Positions 26,156-40,908 of a stretch of DNA of 64,000 bases are shown piece by piece (position 1 is the stretch's first letter; each line of letters starts with the position of its first letter). The position numbers were made by a program, and so were the translations under genes. The notes below the pieces were generated by a model that made no database searches, was not told the origin of the DNA, and saw only the letters and a list, made by a program, of their open reading frames with translations. Origin of the DNA: Corallium rubrum (Eukaryota; Cnidaria; Anthozoa; Scleralcyonacea; Coralliidae); the NCBI GenBank assembly GCA_964035015.1, contig OZ035998.1, positions 17,030,260 through 17,094,259 of the forward strand, in the 5' to 3' direction.

Positions 26156-26231
26156 GGCAATCATAAAACTTGTGCCAATGTAAACAGTTTGATATTTATC
26201 TATCGCGTACAAGTGGAAAGGCGTGTTTCTT

Positions 26232-29497
<3,266 letters not shown>

Positions 29498-31259
29498 TTT
29501 AAATCTCTAAAATTATCTGTAAACAGAACACAAAAGTGAAACGAAACGTTAGGATCTTGTCTTCGACACTAAACAAGTAAGGTCGAATTCGTGTTTCCAC
29601 GAGATCACTCACTCTATCAATTGACACAACTTCGTAAAGGTAACACCAAACGCTGACTGATCAGCGTTTGAAACGTTTCGTTGGTTCCTGCTAAAAATGC
29701 ATAAATAAATAAGTGAATTGTCAGGTGCTACACGGAATCTTATTGTTTCCAACGCTTTTGTCTTTGTCTGTTCACTAAACGTTTAATTGTTTTGAAAATT
29801 ATTGTTCGAAAACTCACTTAACCGTAACTGGATATAAAGAAAGCACCGAAAATTGTTTACAAAATATTTTGAAAGTAATACACAGGTAGCTTCATAAGCC
29901 AGTAATCACAATTTAGTTTGGTTGAAATGATATGTAAATCGGGATTAAGTACCTAAATAGATGACAAACACCTTCTGTCCTCATTGCAGCTTTACAAATC
30001 TTTCTACAGTAAAAAATATTATTTTAAGAATATCCGATAAGTCAATGTTTGGACTTTTTTACTCCGTAGCAGCCATTTTTCAAATCTATATGCTAGGTGA
30101 ACGTAACTGAGTAACAGACAGGTGGCACAAATTAATTTTGCACCCGACAAACGCCGCTAGCTAAGAGCCTGCATGTTCACTACGGGACCGAGTTGTCACA
30201 GAGGGTATCAATCTCGTACCCAGAGCCTGCGATCCTTTTGGTCAGTACCAAGGAACGGACCCGCTGGGGAAAAGGCCTCCAAGCAACATTCGTAAACAAC
30301 TTTCACTTTACAGCTCAGTTGTTTATTGAGGAAGAATTGTGATGTTATGACGTCCTAAGTGTTTCCCGACACTTACTATTGCCATTTGCATAAAATAATA
30401 CAAGCCTCCTCACCTCTGATCGACGAAGGTTCACTGTCCTAGCTTCTTATCACTAGCTTTCCTTCTGCAACCGCCAAGAGTTGAAAGTTAAACAGTTAAA
30501 TTTTCATTTCGAGCTCCAATTGGAATATATTCCATAATTTCCTTCTTTCGATCGCCAAGATCTTTGGTAAAATCTTCGCAGACATCCTTGTGCTTTTTAC
30601 TGTCGCTACGCTAGATCCCAGGAACACTCGAAGGGCCAGAACGATTCTGGGCAGGACCTTTTTGCGAATGTTGCTAGGACTTCTCGTTTCCAGCCTCTCC
30701 CCAGTCTTCCCAAGAACCCAAACCGACTACGCGGCCAAGCTCATAGCGGAAACGAAAGGCCTAGAAACTAGGCTAGGTATAGGGACGACTCGGAAGACTG
30801 GGTCAAAGATGATCCGGAATAAAAATTACACAATACAACACAACGTACTATATACCGAGTTGTCCTCAACTCCCTAGCTCTGAACAACTCTGTTGGTCAT
30901 GATCTCCGAGTTACCAAACGAAAGTACGCATATGTAATTTAAAATTGACCCCGCACTGTTGCTATAGTACCTGCGAGTGCGAACAGGCTCATCTCTTCCC
31001 CTTTTCCCGCCCTCTTGGTTGTGACCAATGGGCGCCTTCTACCAATTAATGACCCGCGTGCGGCTTGCACCCTATAGGACTAACGTTATTTTGACTTTTA
31101 TGTTTCGCTTTCACCCAAGTTACCTCACGAACGGAATATAAACTCTAGACTAGAGCGAGCTGACAGGCTGCATGCATGAAAGGAGACTAGGCCAACACTA
31201 CTGCCAAACGTTTGTGCACGTGTGAATTCGCTGAGTAAACATTGCAAGAGAAGTGGGAA
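29498..31259. other. 5' flank of the minicollagen, little recognised
   Basis: Contains a perfect small palindrome, AACGCTGACTGATCAGCGTT (29649-29668), and a block near 30205-30275 with CTCGTACCCAGAGCC, a motif also at MITE ends near 59313 and 60300. A frame at 30590-30877 has no recognisable domain. No TATA box is obvious close to the gene. Confidence 0.4.
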
Positions 31260-31788
31260 CTAGCCGTGGCGACAACAACCAGACAGTGAAAACTAAATAA
31301 CACTCGACTATTCATTTGTGTTTTAAAAAAAGGGTAAAGAAAATTACGAAGGGGTAAATTCAGAATATGTTACCATATTGACAAAGAAGCCATGCACAAA
31401 TTACCTACCTTATCTTTTTGGTAGTATGCTTATAATTTTTACTTTTGTGTGGGACTCTCGGACCAGTCCAAATATTTCAGTGTTTTCGATCCCGCTCTTT
31501 TTCCGAGGACGAGCTCGGACGTCGCACATGCGCAAGACGTTTGGTAACGGTGTTACTTGGACGAGGGGTCGAGCGCGCCGTTTCGCGGCGTGCGAGGAGA
31601 ATGGGGAGAGTTCTCCCTTTCCCACTCACGCACCGCTCGATCCTCGTCCCCTCGAGAGACATACTTGATCCAAGTGTATATCCTATAGGGTGGTTTCACT
31701 TTGAGTGTGTTGGCATCACAGATGCACCCAGTGGGTAGCCGTGGCGACAGAACAACCAGACAGTGAATAACTTCCCCACTAGTCGTAG
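31260..31788. repeat. Direct repeat around a CpG-rich block
   Basis: TAGCCGTGGCGACA, AACAACCAGACAGTGAA and a diverged tail occur at 31262-31310 and again at 31736-31788. Between them, 31480-31670 is unusually rich in CG dinucleotides and open in several frames, but no frame shows a domain. It could be a small transposon end pair or a CpG-rich regulatory patch. Confidence 0.45.
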
Positions 31789-32465
31789 TCATCCCTATTT
31801 GTTGACTACAGTATGATGATTATATGTTGCAGCACACTGTTTTCTGAACATTTTGTGCTAATAAACGTTTTATATTTAATGGTCTCTTGTGAATTGTCCT
31901 CCGAATGGGAGGGGTATTTGCCCTAAAAGTATCCCCCAGGACGTTCCTGGGGCGCCGGAGCCACGGGGGCAGTGGGGGCAGCTGCCTCCCTGCCCTCACA
32001 GCGCGGGGGCAGCACGGGGGCAACCAATTTCCCTTTCTCGTAAGAGGAATGTTTTCTACAGGAATTGCCATTTGTATTATTGTATTGTTGTATTAAATGA
32101 CTTTTGTATTAATACCTCAAAATCTCAAATGACTCACAAGCTAACTTATTACTGCAGACCTAGACTTTCTCAAAGTCCTTTCCCAACATTTTTGACCTTT
32201 CGACATTTTTGACCTTTCGGTTCCTCGTTGAAAAGGACATCTGCAGCGCGCCAAAATTCACCGGTGAATTTTTCGACCGGTGACATAATTCGGGAAGTAA
32301 TTATATTCAGGCTAAATTGCTATGCAAGTGCTATCTTCGGAAGTTGGAGTTAAACAGACTCTTGAAAACATTTTAGTAGGGGTAGAACCATTTTCCATTG
32401 CATGTAACGATATTTCAGCGATTTCCCGCCAGAAATTTAATTAGATTCAAAAACCTGCACGCGAA

Positions 32466-32557
32466 ACAAGTCCGCCTCTTTCCTCCCGCTTTTCCACTCT
32501 CCCGCCTTTCCGCTCGCCCGCAAAAAGTAGCGCTAAGAGGCGGACTTGGAGCAAGTC
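32466..32557. repeat. Hairpin with CAAGTCCGCCTCT ends
   Basis: CAAGTCCGCCTCTT at the left is mirrored by AAGAGGCGGACTTG at the right. The loop is pyrimidine-rich with CCCGC repeats. Confidence 0.6.
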
Positions 32558-32601
32558 TACTGTAGACCACACATAGGCTGCAAACTAATTTTGCCTTGGG
32601 T

Positions 32602-32985
32602 TAGCTGTGTCCAACTTTCGTTCTCAGCGCGTTTTTGAAATTTAGAGGGTGGGGAAAAGCCCTGGCATCGGCTAGTCACAGCACCCAGAAATACTGGGTG
32701 TAATAAATTAGTAATTTAGTTTAGTATGCAAAGTCATTCTGAGTAAGGCAGTCCTGTGGGAGAAGTTCATTGTAATGGCGGACCTATTGGTCCCGTTGGC
32801 AGTCCCGTTGAAGCTATTTGCTCATAACTGGCACAAAACTATGCATACTAATATGTTTCACGAGGAATGTTTAAGAAACGCAATCAACCAATGAAAATAC
32901 CGAATCCAACAGCCGATGCCAGAACCTTCTCCTACCTTACCAATTTCAAAAACGCCCTGCATGAGAACGAGGTTGAGCTGTGTCT
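32602..32985. mobile_element. MITE, ~75-bp inverted repeats
   Basis: AGCTGTGTCCAAC-like, CGTTCTCA, GCGTTTTTGAAATT and CTGGCATCGGCT on the left are mirrored by AGCCGATGCCAG, AATTTCAAAAACGC, TGAGAACG and TGAGCTGTGT on the right. The interior is non-coding. Confidence 0.65.
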
Positions 32986-33816
32986 TGTGCCCAGGCCTTT
33001 TTCACTTGGCGGGTGTTTTCTGATTCATTAAAGTTGCCCTGTTTTCTTAAATGTAAATATGAATAGGAATGTAGCATCAATATGTACAATTCAGTCGTTG
33101 AATTTTCTTTCTCAATACATTGTCATTCATTATATTATACCGTTATGCTTTTTGATTATTTTATGCTATAGAGCAAAATTGGCGAACATTATTTACCACG
33201 TGCAAAAATTAATGCTGAGAAAAAGTGCCCTTTTATACGGCTGCCCCCGCCGCCTTTCGTAGCTTCCGGCGACCCTGCCAGGAACTGGGGATTTTGGCGT
33301 CATTTGCTTGGGGTCTAGGTAAAAATCCCCACTATGTCCCAGGACCAGGGGGTGGGGGTGGGTTCAATTGAGTAGTGCATTAATGAATTTTGGATCTAAA
33401 ATATTTTATCCAAGATAAAGTTTTTTTCGAACCCAACCCTAAACGACGCGTTATAGACGAATTTAATTCAGACGAAATTAATCCAGACGAGTTTAATTAT
33501 TTCAATTTTATTTGACATAACTGTAACGCATAAACAACTCGAATATATGTGTCTCGGCTATTAAATTCGTCTACCGACGGATAACCCGAAGTCGCGTTGA
33601 AGTCGGGGTTAAGCGCTTAAGGCGGTATTGCACAAAGTATAGAATTAAGTTCTATTTTTCGATTGCGGCAACGTTGCATGATGTAACACCCCATTAATTG
33701 CAACTAGCAACAATTCGCACAATCAGCCAATAAAACATGCTTTGTTGGTCACGAACACACATCCTGCGCGTGCCTTTGCGAAACAATTGCAAGAAACATT
33801 ACAATGTCCTGAGCTA

Positions 33817-34619
33817 GTGAGTGTGAGTGTGTGTGTGTGAGTGAGTGAGTGAGTGAGTGAGTGAGTGAGTGAGTGAGTGAGTGAGTGAGTGAGTGAGTGA
33901 GTGAGTGAGTGAGTGAGTGAGTGAGTGAGTGAGTGAGTGAGTGAGTGAGTGAGTGAGTGAGGGAGTGAGGGAGTGAGGGAGTGAGGGAGTGAGGGAGTGA
34001 GGGAGTGAGGGAGTGAGGGAGTGAGGGAGTGAGGGAGTGAGGGAGTGAGGGAGTGAGGGAGTGAGGGAGTGAGGGAGTGAGGGAGTGAGGGAGTGAGGGA
34101 GTGAGGGAGTGAGGGAGTGAGGGAGGGAGGGAGTGAGGGAGTGAGGGAGTGAGGGAGTGAGGGAGTGAGGGAGTGAGGGAGTGAGGGAGTGAGGGAGTGA
34201 GGGAGTGAGGGAGTGAGGGAGTGAGGGAGTGAGGGAGTGAGGGAGTGAGGGAGTGAGGGAGTGAGGGAGTGAGGGAGTGAGGGAGTGAGGGAGTGAGGGA
34301 GTGAGGGAGTGAGGGAGTGAGGGAGTGAGGGAGTGAGGGAGTGAGGGAGTGAGGGAGTGAGGGAGTGCGTGAGTGCGTGAGTGCGTGAGTGCGTGAGTGC
34401 GTGAGTGCGTGAGTGCGTGAGTGCGTGAGTGCGCGAGTGCGCGAGTGCGCGAGTGCGCGAGTGCGCGAGTGCGCGAGTGCGTGAGTGCGTGAGTGCGTGA
34501 GTGCGTGAGTGCGTGAGTGAGTGAGTGAGTGAGTGAGTGAGTGAGTGAGTGAGTGAGTGAGTGAGTGAGTGAGTGAGTGAGTGAGTGAGTGAGTGAGTGA
34601 GTGAGTGAGTGAGTGAGTG
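33817..34619. repeat. 800-bp GTGA-based minisatellite in ordered blocks
   Basis: Pure GTGA (about 33837-33960) is followed by the 8-mer GGGAGTGA (about 33961-34365, one GGGAGGGA variant), then GTGCGTGA, GCGCGAGT (about 34432-34482), GTGCGTGA again, and pure GTGA to 34618. The array makes a long open frame by virtue of its composition; this is not a gene. Confidence 0.95.
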
Positions 34620-35701
34620 TTGATGTTTCACTTATGTAAAATAGACAAACTTCAAAGTAGAGTGGTGCGTAGGCAGTGTTTTGGATAGAGCAAAGTGAAA
34701 ATATGGTAAACTGCCCAGACTAGTTTTAACACGACGCCTGAATGGGTCAGGAGTTCATTCGGGCTACTGGCAAGTATATACGCGGAGCATGAATGGAAGA
34801 CTAAATAATGTGAATAATGCATACTTCACACTGGTGAACATGCATGTTTACGATCAAGACAGTTGTCAGCTACATCTAATCACTCTTAAACTACAAAGTC
34901 AGTCAGTCACTTTCAAAATCTACCAGCAACGTGCAAGAACACCTTGGTCAAAAGTCAAAGCTGTCAGTCAACTTTAGTTTCCCAACTCCAAAAGCGAAAG
35001 GAGCAAAGGACTTACAACATGCCTCACGGCCTCACTCAGTCACTAGCGGAAGTAGAAAGTGCAAAAATGCAAAATCGTGACACCCCAAAAGGGAAAAAAA
35101 CAAACAAACAAGCCAAAACCTAGACTCGGCCTATACAATAGGTAACCCGAGTAAAAACAAAATACTACCGTTTCAGGGACGTTTTTATTTTGTCTCGTGA
35201 ATATTAAGATCCTGACTGCCCTGACTGAAACTAATTAGAAATGTCAACCAATTCACCCGAAAAAAATCGCCTAGTTGAAAACCGGCTTTAAAACAATGTA
35301 TATCGTAGCAAACCCGAGGCACATAAATGACATGCAGTTGAACAAAACTTGAGACAAAAGAATTCACAATGTGCTTCTAATGAAATAAGCGCTTTGTATT
35401 TCTTGTATATTTGTCAATATAAAACGTACAATCAAATGAAATAACCCCTCACTGGATTATAAAGTTTTACTAGAATGATAATGATTTTTCTATTCTCAAT
35501 GCATGTTTCAAATTTACGAAAACCTCTTATAAATAAATCATTGCTTGAATAGAATTGTAGTATTTTTTTTCTAGATTACATGTCGAAATTATAATTATTA
35601 CTAATTAATTATAATTATTAATAATTTATACGCCGGCCTGCCTGGTTTTCACAAGTAAAATCCATTTTGAAACATCCTATAACAATTTACTGTGCGACCG
35701 A

Positions 35702-36051
35702 TTATTTTCCGGGCTTTCCCATGCCACCTCTCCCACCACGGTTTCCTCGATTTCCTTGTGGTCCCGGAGGTCCTGGGGGGCCTGGTCGGCCTGGTGCCCC
35801 CGGAGGTCCATATATCGGTGGCGGAACAGGTCGAGCAACTGGAACAGGCACAGGCAATGCATCACGACGTCCAACTGGATAATAGGGTGTACCTGGTAAT
35901 CCTGGAGGTCCCGGGGGTCCCGGAGGACCTCGATTTCCAGATGGTCCTTTGGGACCATCCATCCCTTGTGGACCCACCATTCCAGGAGGGCCATCAAGAC
36001 CAGGAGGTCCAGGGGGTGCGGGAGGTAAAGGTGACATCGCTTGACGTTTAT
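35702..36051 (-). CDS. Minicollagen-like exon 2 (two helices and hinge)
   Basis: Starts after TTTTTTGCTGCAG and ends with TAA. It contains the KR propeptide end, both collagen blocks and the tyrosine/valine-proline hinge. No further donor precedes the stop. Confidence 0.88.
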
Positions 36052-36622
36052 CTGCAGCAAAAAAGAGATATAAAATTCAATATTTAGATATCTGTGTTGT
36101 TTTTGTTCCTCGAGAGCTTTCCGGCATGCATGTGTTACATAGATATTTCTGCTATATTTAAAACGTCTTAATTTCATTGATTAGTTGCCGCATAATATTG
36201 AATTGCAGCCGTTGATCAAACCAGATCATCATACAGATAATGCATGGTTAATTTTAATAAACAGAACAACTTTTTGGGACTAGTCTAGTCTAGTCTAGTC
36301 TAGTCTAGTCTAGTCTAGTCTAGTCTAGTCTAGTCTAGTCTAGTCTAGTCTAGTCTAGTCTAGTCTAGTCTAGTCTAGTCTAGTCTAGTCTAGTCTATCC
36401 AGCACCAGCTGTCAGTGTAAGCACACCATAAAGTACAGCTGATGTAACACATAAATTATATTTACCAACAGTGATCTACAAAGAGAAAACAGACCGTACT
36501 AAGGCGTTCGTTCGTTCGTTCGTTCGTTCGTTCGTTCGTTCGTTCGTTCGTTCGTTCGTTCGTTCGTTCGTTCGTTCGTTCGTTCGTTCGTTCGTTCGTT
36601 CGTTCGTTCGTTCGTTCTTAGC

Positions 36623-36663
<41 letters not shown>

Positions 36664-37876
36664 GCTGTTGTTGTTGTTGTTGTTGTTGGTAAGTGGTGTT
36701 GTTGTTGGTGTTGGTGGTGGTGGTGGTCGTGTTGTTGTTCGTCCGTGCGTTCATTCATTCTAAGTTTAAGTTCAAGTATTTTTTGAGTGGACATTCATTT
36801 ACATATGAGCGGCATGTAAAAGTGCGAATTATAGTTCCATGATGTTTTGAAAGTCGCAACCGTTGGCCGCACATTTTGGATTTAAAATAGATTATTAATT
36901 CGTCACTGTATATCTGATATCTTAAAAGTGGTAAACTGCCAAGATTTTGTTAGAGAAAAAAGTACTGGTGTTTCAGGGCAAAATAGTGTTTCATTAGTGC
37001 AGATGATGATGGCTGGGCTTTGAATCGAAACGTCATTACTTCTGTCTTCAAAATATCGGCATTTTTATAGTGGCCTATAAAACGAAAATTAAGTTTGTCT
37101 TATTTGAAAAACACTTAAAATTATAGAGTAACATCTTTTGCAGTTTTTCGTTTCATTGCTTCGTTCTTATATATTTTTGCTATAGTATCAAATATAATTA
37201 TCACTTGAAGATCTACACGTTTAGTGTTGTGGCGAAACACATCCACATGCGTCATTCAAATATACATAATAAAAAAGATATCTAACCTTCTCCGATAGCT
37301 CATGCACCTGCGACGTCAAAATGTTTAATTTGCATATCAAACAAACAAAAATATCTCAAGAAGCAAGGAAACGAAAAACTGCAGAGGATGCTACTCTGTA
37401 ATTTTAAGTGTTCTTTGGAATAAGACAAACTTAATTTTCGTTTCAACGTAATGGAATTTTTAAATAGCGGACGACTGATTTAACACTTCATATAATAATG
37501 CATAAAAGTTGATATTTTGAAAAATGATGACCGAATAAAAATTCGTCAGAACTTCGTACAAAAAACGTGATCGTGCATGTATATGCATGCATGCATAAAA
37601 ATATTCATTAAATCGGCCATCTTTTATGGACATATATATAAGTTCTCAAATTAAAGTGCCTTAACGTGGTGTCTATATGTTGCTATAACAACATTGGACA
37701 AGAAGACAGAGATTTTGGGTGACGTGTAAAGATTCCCACAATTTCTTCTTTAAAAACGATGTCTACATATTAACTTTTTTTCAACTATATGGTTTTAAAT
37801 ACTCACCGATCTTTAGTGCGCAAGCGCACGTTACCAGAAGAAGAACAAAGACGCCACATGAAATTATTTTCCCCAT
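35702..37876 (-). CDS. Cysteine-free minicollagen-like protein
   Basis: Two exons (37807-37876 and 35702-36051) joined by a phase-1 GT-AG intron of 1755 bp encode 139 aa. Residues 1-20 form a signal peptide ([20 protein letters not shown]), followed by LKIDKR, whose Lys-Arg is the usual minicollagen propeptide end. The mature part starts [11 protein letters not shown], has 13 Gly-X-Y triplets (38-76), a non-helical hinge (77-104; [16 protein letters not shown], Tyr104), then 11 more triplets (105-137) and stops at GK. All cysteines are in the signal peptide. Gene structure and orientation match the canonical minicollagen at 26232-29497, so it is probably a tandem paralogue that lost, or never had, the cysteine domains. 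A nematocyst role is inferred from relationship, not seen. I looked for a CX3C exon in its intron and 3' flank and found none. Confidence 0.85.
36281..36396. repeat. (TAGTC)n microsatellite in intron
   Basis: About 23 pure pentamer units, inside the intron of the minicollagen-like gene. Confidence 0.95.
36505..36727. repeat. (CGTT)n followed by (TTG)n in intron
   Basis: About 28 CGTT units (36505-36616) are followed within 10 bp by about 30 TTG or TGG units (36622-36727). Both give long meaningless open frames. Confidence 0.95.
37080..37444. mobile_element. Inverted-repeat element in minicollagen-like intron
   Basis: AAACGAAAATTAAGTTTGTC, CACTTAAAATTA and TTTTTCGTTTC on the left are mirrored by GAAACGAAAAACTGC, TAATTTTAAGTG and GACAAACTTAATTTTCGTTT on the right. 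The same internal blocks occur in the element at 54990-55470, so the two are one diverged family. Confidence 0.7.
37807..37876 (-). CDS. Minicollagen-like exon 1 (signal peptide)
   Basis: Encodes 23 residues plus one base and ends before GTGAGT. Phase and content match exon 1 of the neighbouring minicollagen. Confidence 0.85.
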
Positions 37877-37919
37877 TTTCCTTTCAATTAAAAGTAAAGA
37901 AAAAACAAGAACTGATAAG

Positions 37920-37926
37920 TTATATA
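37920..37926 (-). promoter_or_regulatory. Possible TATA box of the minicollagen-like gene
   Basis: TATATAA on the minus strand, 44 bp upstream of the ATG. The spacing would give a very short 5' leader. Confidence 0.35.
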
Positions 37927-39080
37927 TTTAAAACAAAGTGAAGAAACCATTTTGGGTCCAAGGAAAATGGAGACCAAAGTAAATGAACATATACTGATAT
38001 ACATAGTACAAAGCCAGTCAATTATGATGTATTATCTCGAACAGTCGGATAATGCCGTGCGGTGGCTACCTCTAAAAGATCGATAGCAAGCAGATAGCCA
38101 GTAAATAGACGTTAACAAACTGACTTCTACACGACTGCAAAATGACAAGGGTTGAACTTTTAAACAACGATATATAACTGATCGCTGTCCAGGGCATTCC
38201 CTACCCAGGGGTGAATAAATGTAATCGCGTGTGACGTTAGAGCCAGAATCAGTATACCTATAATGCTATATAGAAACAGAAGACTTGAATAAAGATCGTT
38301 TTCAATGAAACCGCGGTCATAGCTGGAATATAGCTTCATTCAAACACATAAACATAAAATCAAGAATTTTCCACTATAGGAAGGTAAAAAAAAGCGCCCT
38401 GTAATTAGAAAATATAAAATTACAATACAACTATAGCGTATAGAAAGACGCCAGGGAATGTTGAATTATATATTGGAAGCCTTTCTGATGCACCGTTCAA
38501 TTGCAAGACGTCGTTGACGGATCGAAACTAGGTGCAAACAATGGCAAGGACCCGTCCGTTAATCCCGTTAAAATTCTCTTGCCAAAAACCAGATTCAAAT
38601 GCACAAGTCAACTTTTCAGCAGCCAAAGCAGTTTGGTGTGATTAAATAATTAAAACATAGAATACAGTGATAGTTTCGTTACGTTCTTAGAGAATACGGC
38701 AAAAAAGCTCTTACCTTTTTTGTTTTGCTTTGTTGAAGGTAGTAATCAATTGAAGTGGAACGGCGTAGAACGGCTATTGTGCAAGTTCTTCTTCGAGCAG
38801 GTTGCTTTTGCTGGCCTGCCATCTGTCCTTATCATTGGTACGTTTCGACCTGGTACTCTAGTGGTGAATTGTTTATGTTTCGCAGGGTTTCGGAACCGAG
38901 ACAAAAGAACACTAGAAATGCTGGCAGGTTTATTCACATCTTTATGCAACGCGGTATATAGTGTTTTGTTTATTGTTTTCGAAATGATATAGTTCGTATA
39001 AGCTTTTTAACTCACATAATTATAACCAAATCAAAATGGCTGTGAGTTGGTTGAAATTAGATCATCGCATGTAATTCATG
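37927..39080. other. 5' flank, no feature recognised
   Basis: A 90-codon frame at 38720-38992 has no recognisable domain. No paired repeats were identified. Confidence 0.4.
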
Positions 39081-39084
39081 TGAC

Positions 39085-39306
39085 CGTTTAACAACTCTTT
39101 GAGGCCTGGACCTCTTCCCAGTGCTGAATAAAATCGTCTGGCGTTAGCCAGAATAAACTTCAAAGACTCGTCGTCAGGCTTCAAAGTGTTAAAGAGATAG
39201 GTTTTAACACTTTGAGGGCTGGACCTCTACTCGTGCTGAATAAAATCGTCTGGCGTAAATAGCCAGAATAAACCTTAAGACTCGTCGTCAGGCTTCAAAG
39301 TGTTAA
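39085..39306 (+). repeat. Two tandem ~110-bp units with palindromic ends
   Basis: Each unit runs from TTTAACAACTCTTTGAGGCC or TTTAACACTTTGAGGGC through CTGAATAAAATCGTCTGGCG and AGCCAGAATAAA to AGGCTTCAAAGTGTTAAA, so its two ends are inverted. Diverged forms lie at 39600-39650 and 39890-40005, and reversed copies at 53186-53383. Confidence 0.75.
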
Positions 39307-39884
39307 ACGCGTTGTCTATATATATATATGAACAGTATAGGCTATATCGCTCATAAACAACGAGGACGAGTCGAGTTGCCTAATTGTTTTAGTAAAAATC
39401 AACTAGTTGGGCAAAATAAATCTAGGTCAAACACTGCCATTAATGTATTATTTTGCATTTAAAGCTGGACTCCTTCGGCTTCGCTACTATAGTAGTCTCT
39501 ATCACTTAAAGAAACAGTAACTAAGCCAATCAGAATGTATAGAAATTGATTCAGTTTGTGTAATAGTCCACCAGTTGGTTTATACCAAACTGCTATCGTC
39601 CCTCTCCAAGGGTTATAGTAAATCGTCAGGCGCTATTCGAATCAGGATCCGAAAAAAGTTTTAACGCTTAAAAATGCAAAAATGCAGTGCCAGTTGGTAT
39701 AACTGCATGTGTATAGTTTTACTCAAATACCAACTCATGCACCGAGCATTTCCAAGATCAATTTCTTTCTGAAAATGAAAATGCCTTTATGGAATTCAAG
39801 CTGTATAGTAATCGGGATTAACATGTCAAGTGCATGCGACGTTCGAGTTACTGATATATATACACTATAACTGTGTTTTTCCCC

Positions 39885-40005
39885 CCCTGTTTAACTCATT
39901 CCTATCCAAGGGCTTCCCCAGAGGTGAATTACCCTGAATAAAATCGGCTGGCGTTAACCAGAATAAAATACCAAAGACCGATTCGGACAGGAAAGAGCCG
40001 TTAAA
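39885..40005 (+). repeat. Diverged copy of the GTCTGGCG unit
   Basis: Contains CTGAATAAAATCGGCTGGCG, TAACCAGAATAAAATACCAA and GACCGATTCGGACAGG; ends in GTTAAACC. Same block order as 39085-39306. Confidence 0.6.
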
Positions 40006-40575
40006 CCGAGCTTAATGATTACTGAAATTTGAAATAAGATTTGTTCTATATATAGTAGTATTATGGATAACATATACATCGCAACCAAAGGCTAAATTGC
40101 AAATCGCACAAGGACATATATCCACCTGCGAAAGGGCATCCGCCCTGCAGGCCTCTGAATAACCACGTGAAAGCTTATAAAAAGATCCCGCGGTGTGTTA
40201 GCACGAAATGGTGTGCATAAATTAATACATTTCTACAATGTAGGATACAAGACAGTGGCCACACGATACTCTGTCACCAAAGAAGAAGTATCGGATCGGC
40301 TTCAGTTCAAATTGGTTATATTATATTAGATAAGAATGCATGGTCGCGCAAAGATATGGAATTTATTTCCGAGTAATGTATCAAGAAGATGGAAATATAG
40401 ACCTTTTAATAAGTGTAGAATACGTAATTTTCACCCTTTGACGTCAATTTCTTTTCAATTTTTCTTTTGAATTCTTTTCAATTTCGTTTATCTTAGCTTT
40501 TGTATATTTTCAATAGAATTGAAAAGGCTGAAAATGACGTCAAGTGCGGAAAATGACGTACTCTGCACTTATTAA

Positions 40576-40908
40576 AGTGCCTATCTCAGGGTTGGGGACG
40601 TTGAATATTTGTAATCTTTAGATTGTTCTGATAAAAATTGTAATATATCTTGTCAGACGAAAATTTCATCTTCATGGGCTTTTTCGCTGTTAAAGGTTCC
40701 GGAAGTGATGTCATTTTGACGTCAAAGCAGGAATATGTGTATATTAAACCCTATTTCTAAATCCCTGCTTTGACATCACTTCCGGAACCTTTAACAGCGA
40801 AAAAGCCCATGAAGATGAAATTTTCGTCTGACAAGATATATTACAATTTTTCTCAGAACAATCTAAAGATTACAAATATTCAAAGTCCCCAACCCTGAGA
40901 TAGGCACT
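40576..40908. mobile_element. Near-perfect 150-bp-arm hairpin MITE flanked by TTAA
   Basis: AGTGCCTATCTCAGGGTTGG at the left and its complement at the right extend as nearly identical arms of about 150 bp around a ~30-bp loop. TTAA flanks it (40572-40575, 40909-40912); because the junctions read TTAAA/TTTAA, a TA duplication is an equally valid parse. The high arm identity suggests it is young. Confidence 0.85.

Noticed and set aside
33723-34631. 302-codon minus-strand frame of Thr-His-Ser-Leu repeats
   Set aside because: Produced by the GTGA minisatellite; no start context, domain or splice signals.
35677-36177. Alternative frames over the minicollagen-like exon
   Set aside because: Shadows of the Gly-X-Y frame, which joins the signal-peptide exon in phase.
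36471-36754. Phe-Val-Arg-Ser / poly-Cys and poly-Gln frames
   Set aside because: CGTT and TTG microsatellites inside an intron.
38720-38992. 90-codon plus-strand frame upstream of the minicollagen-like gene
   Set aside because: No domain, no splice partners; length is compatible with chance in this window.
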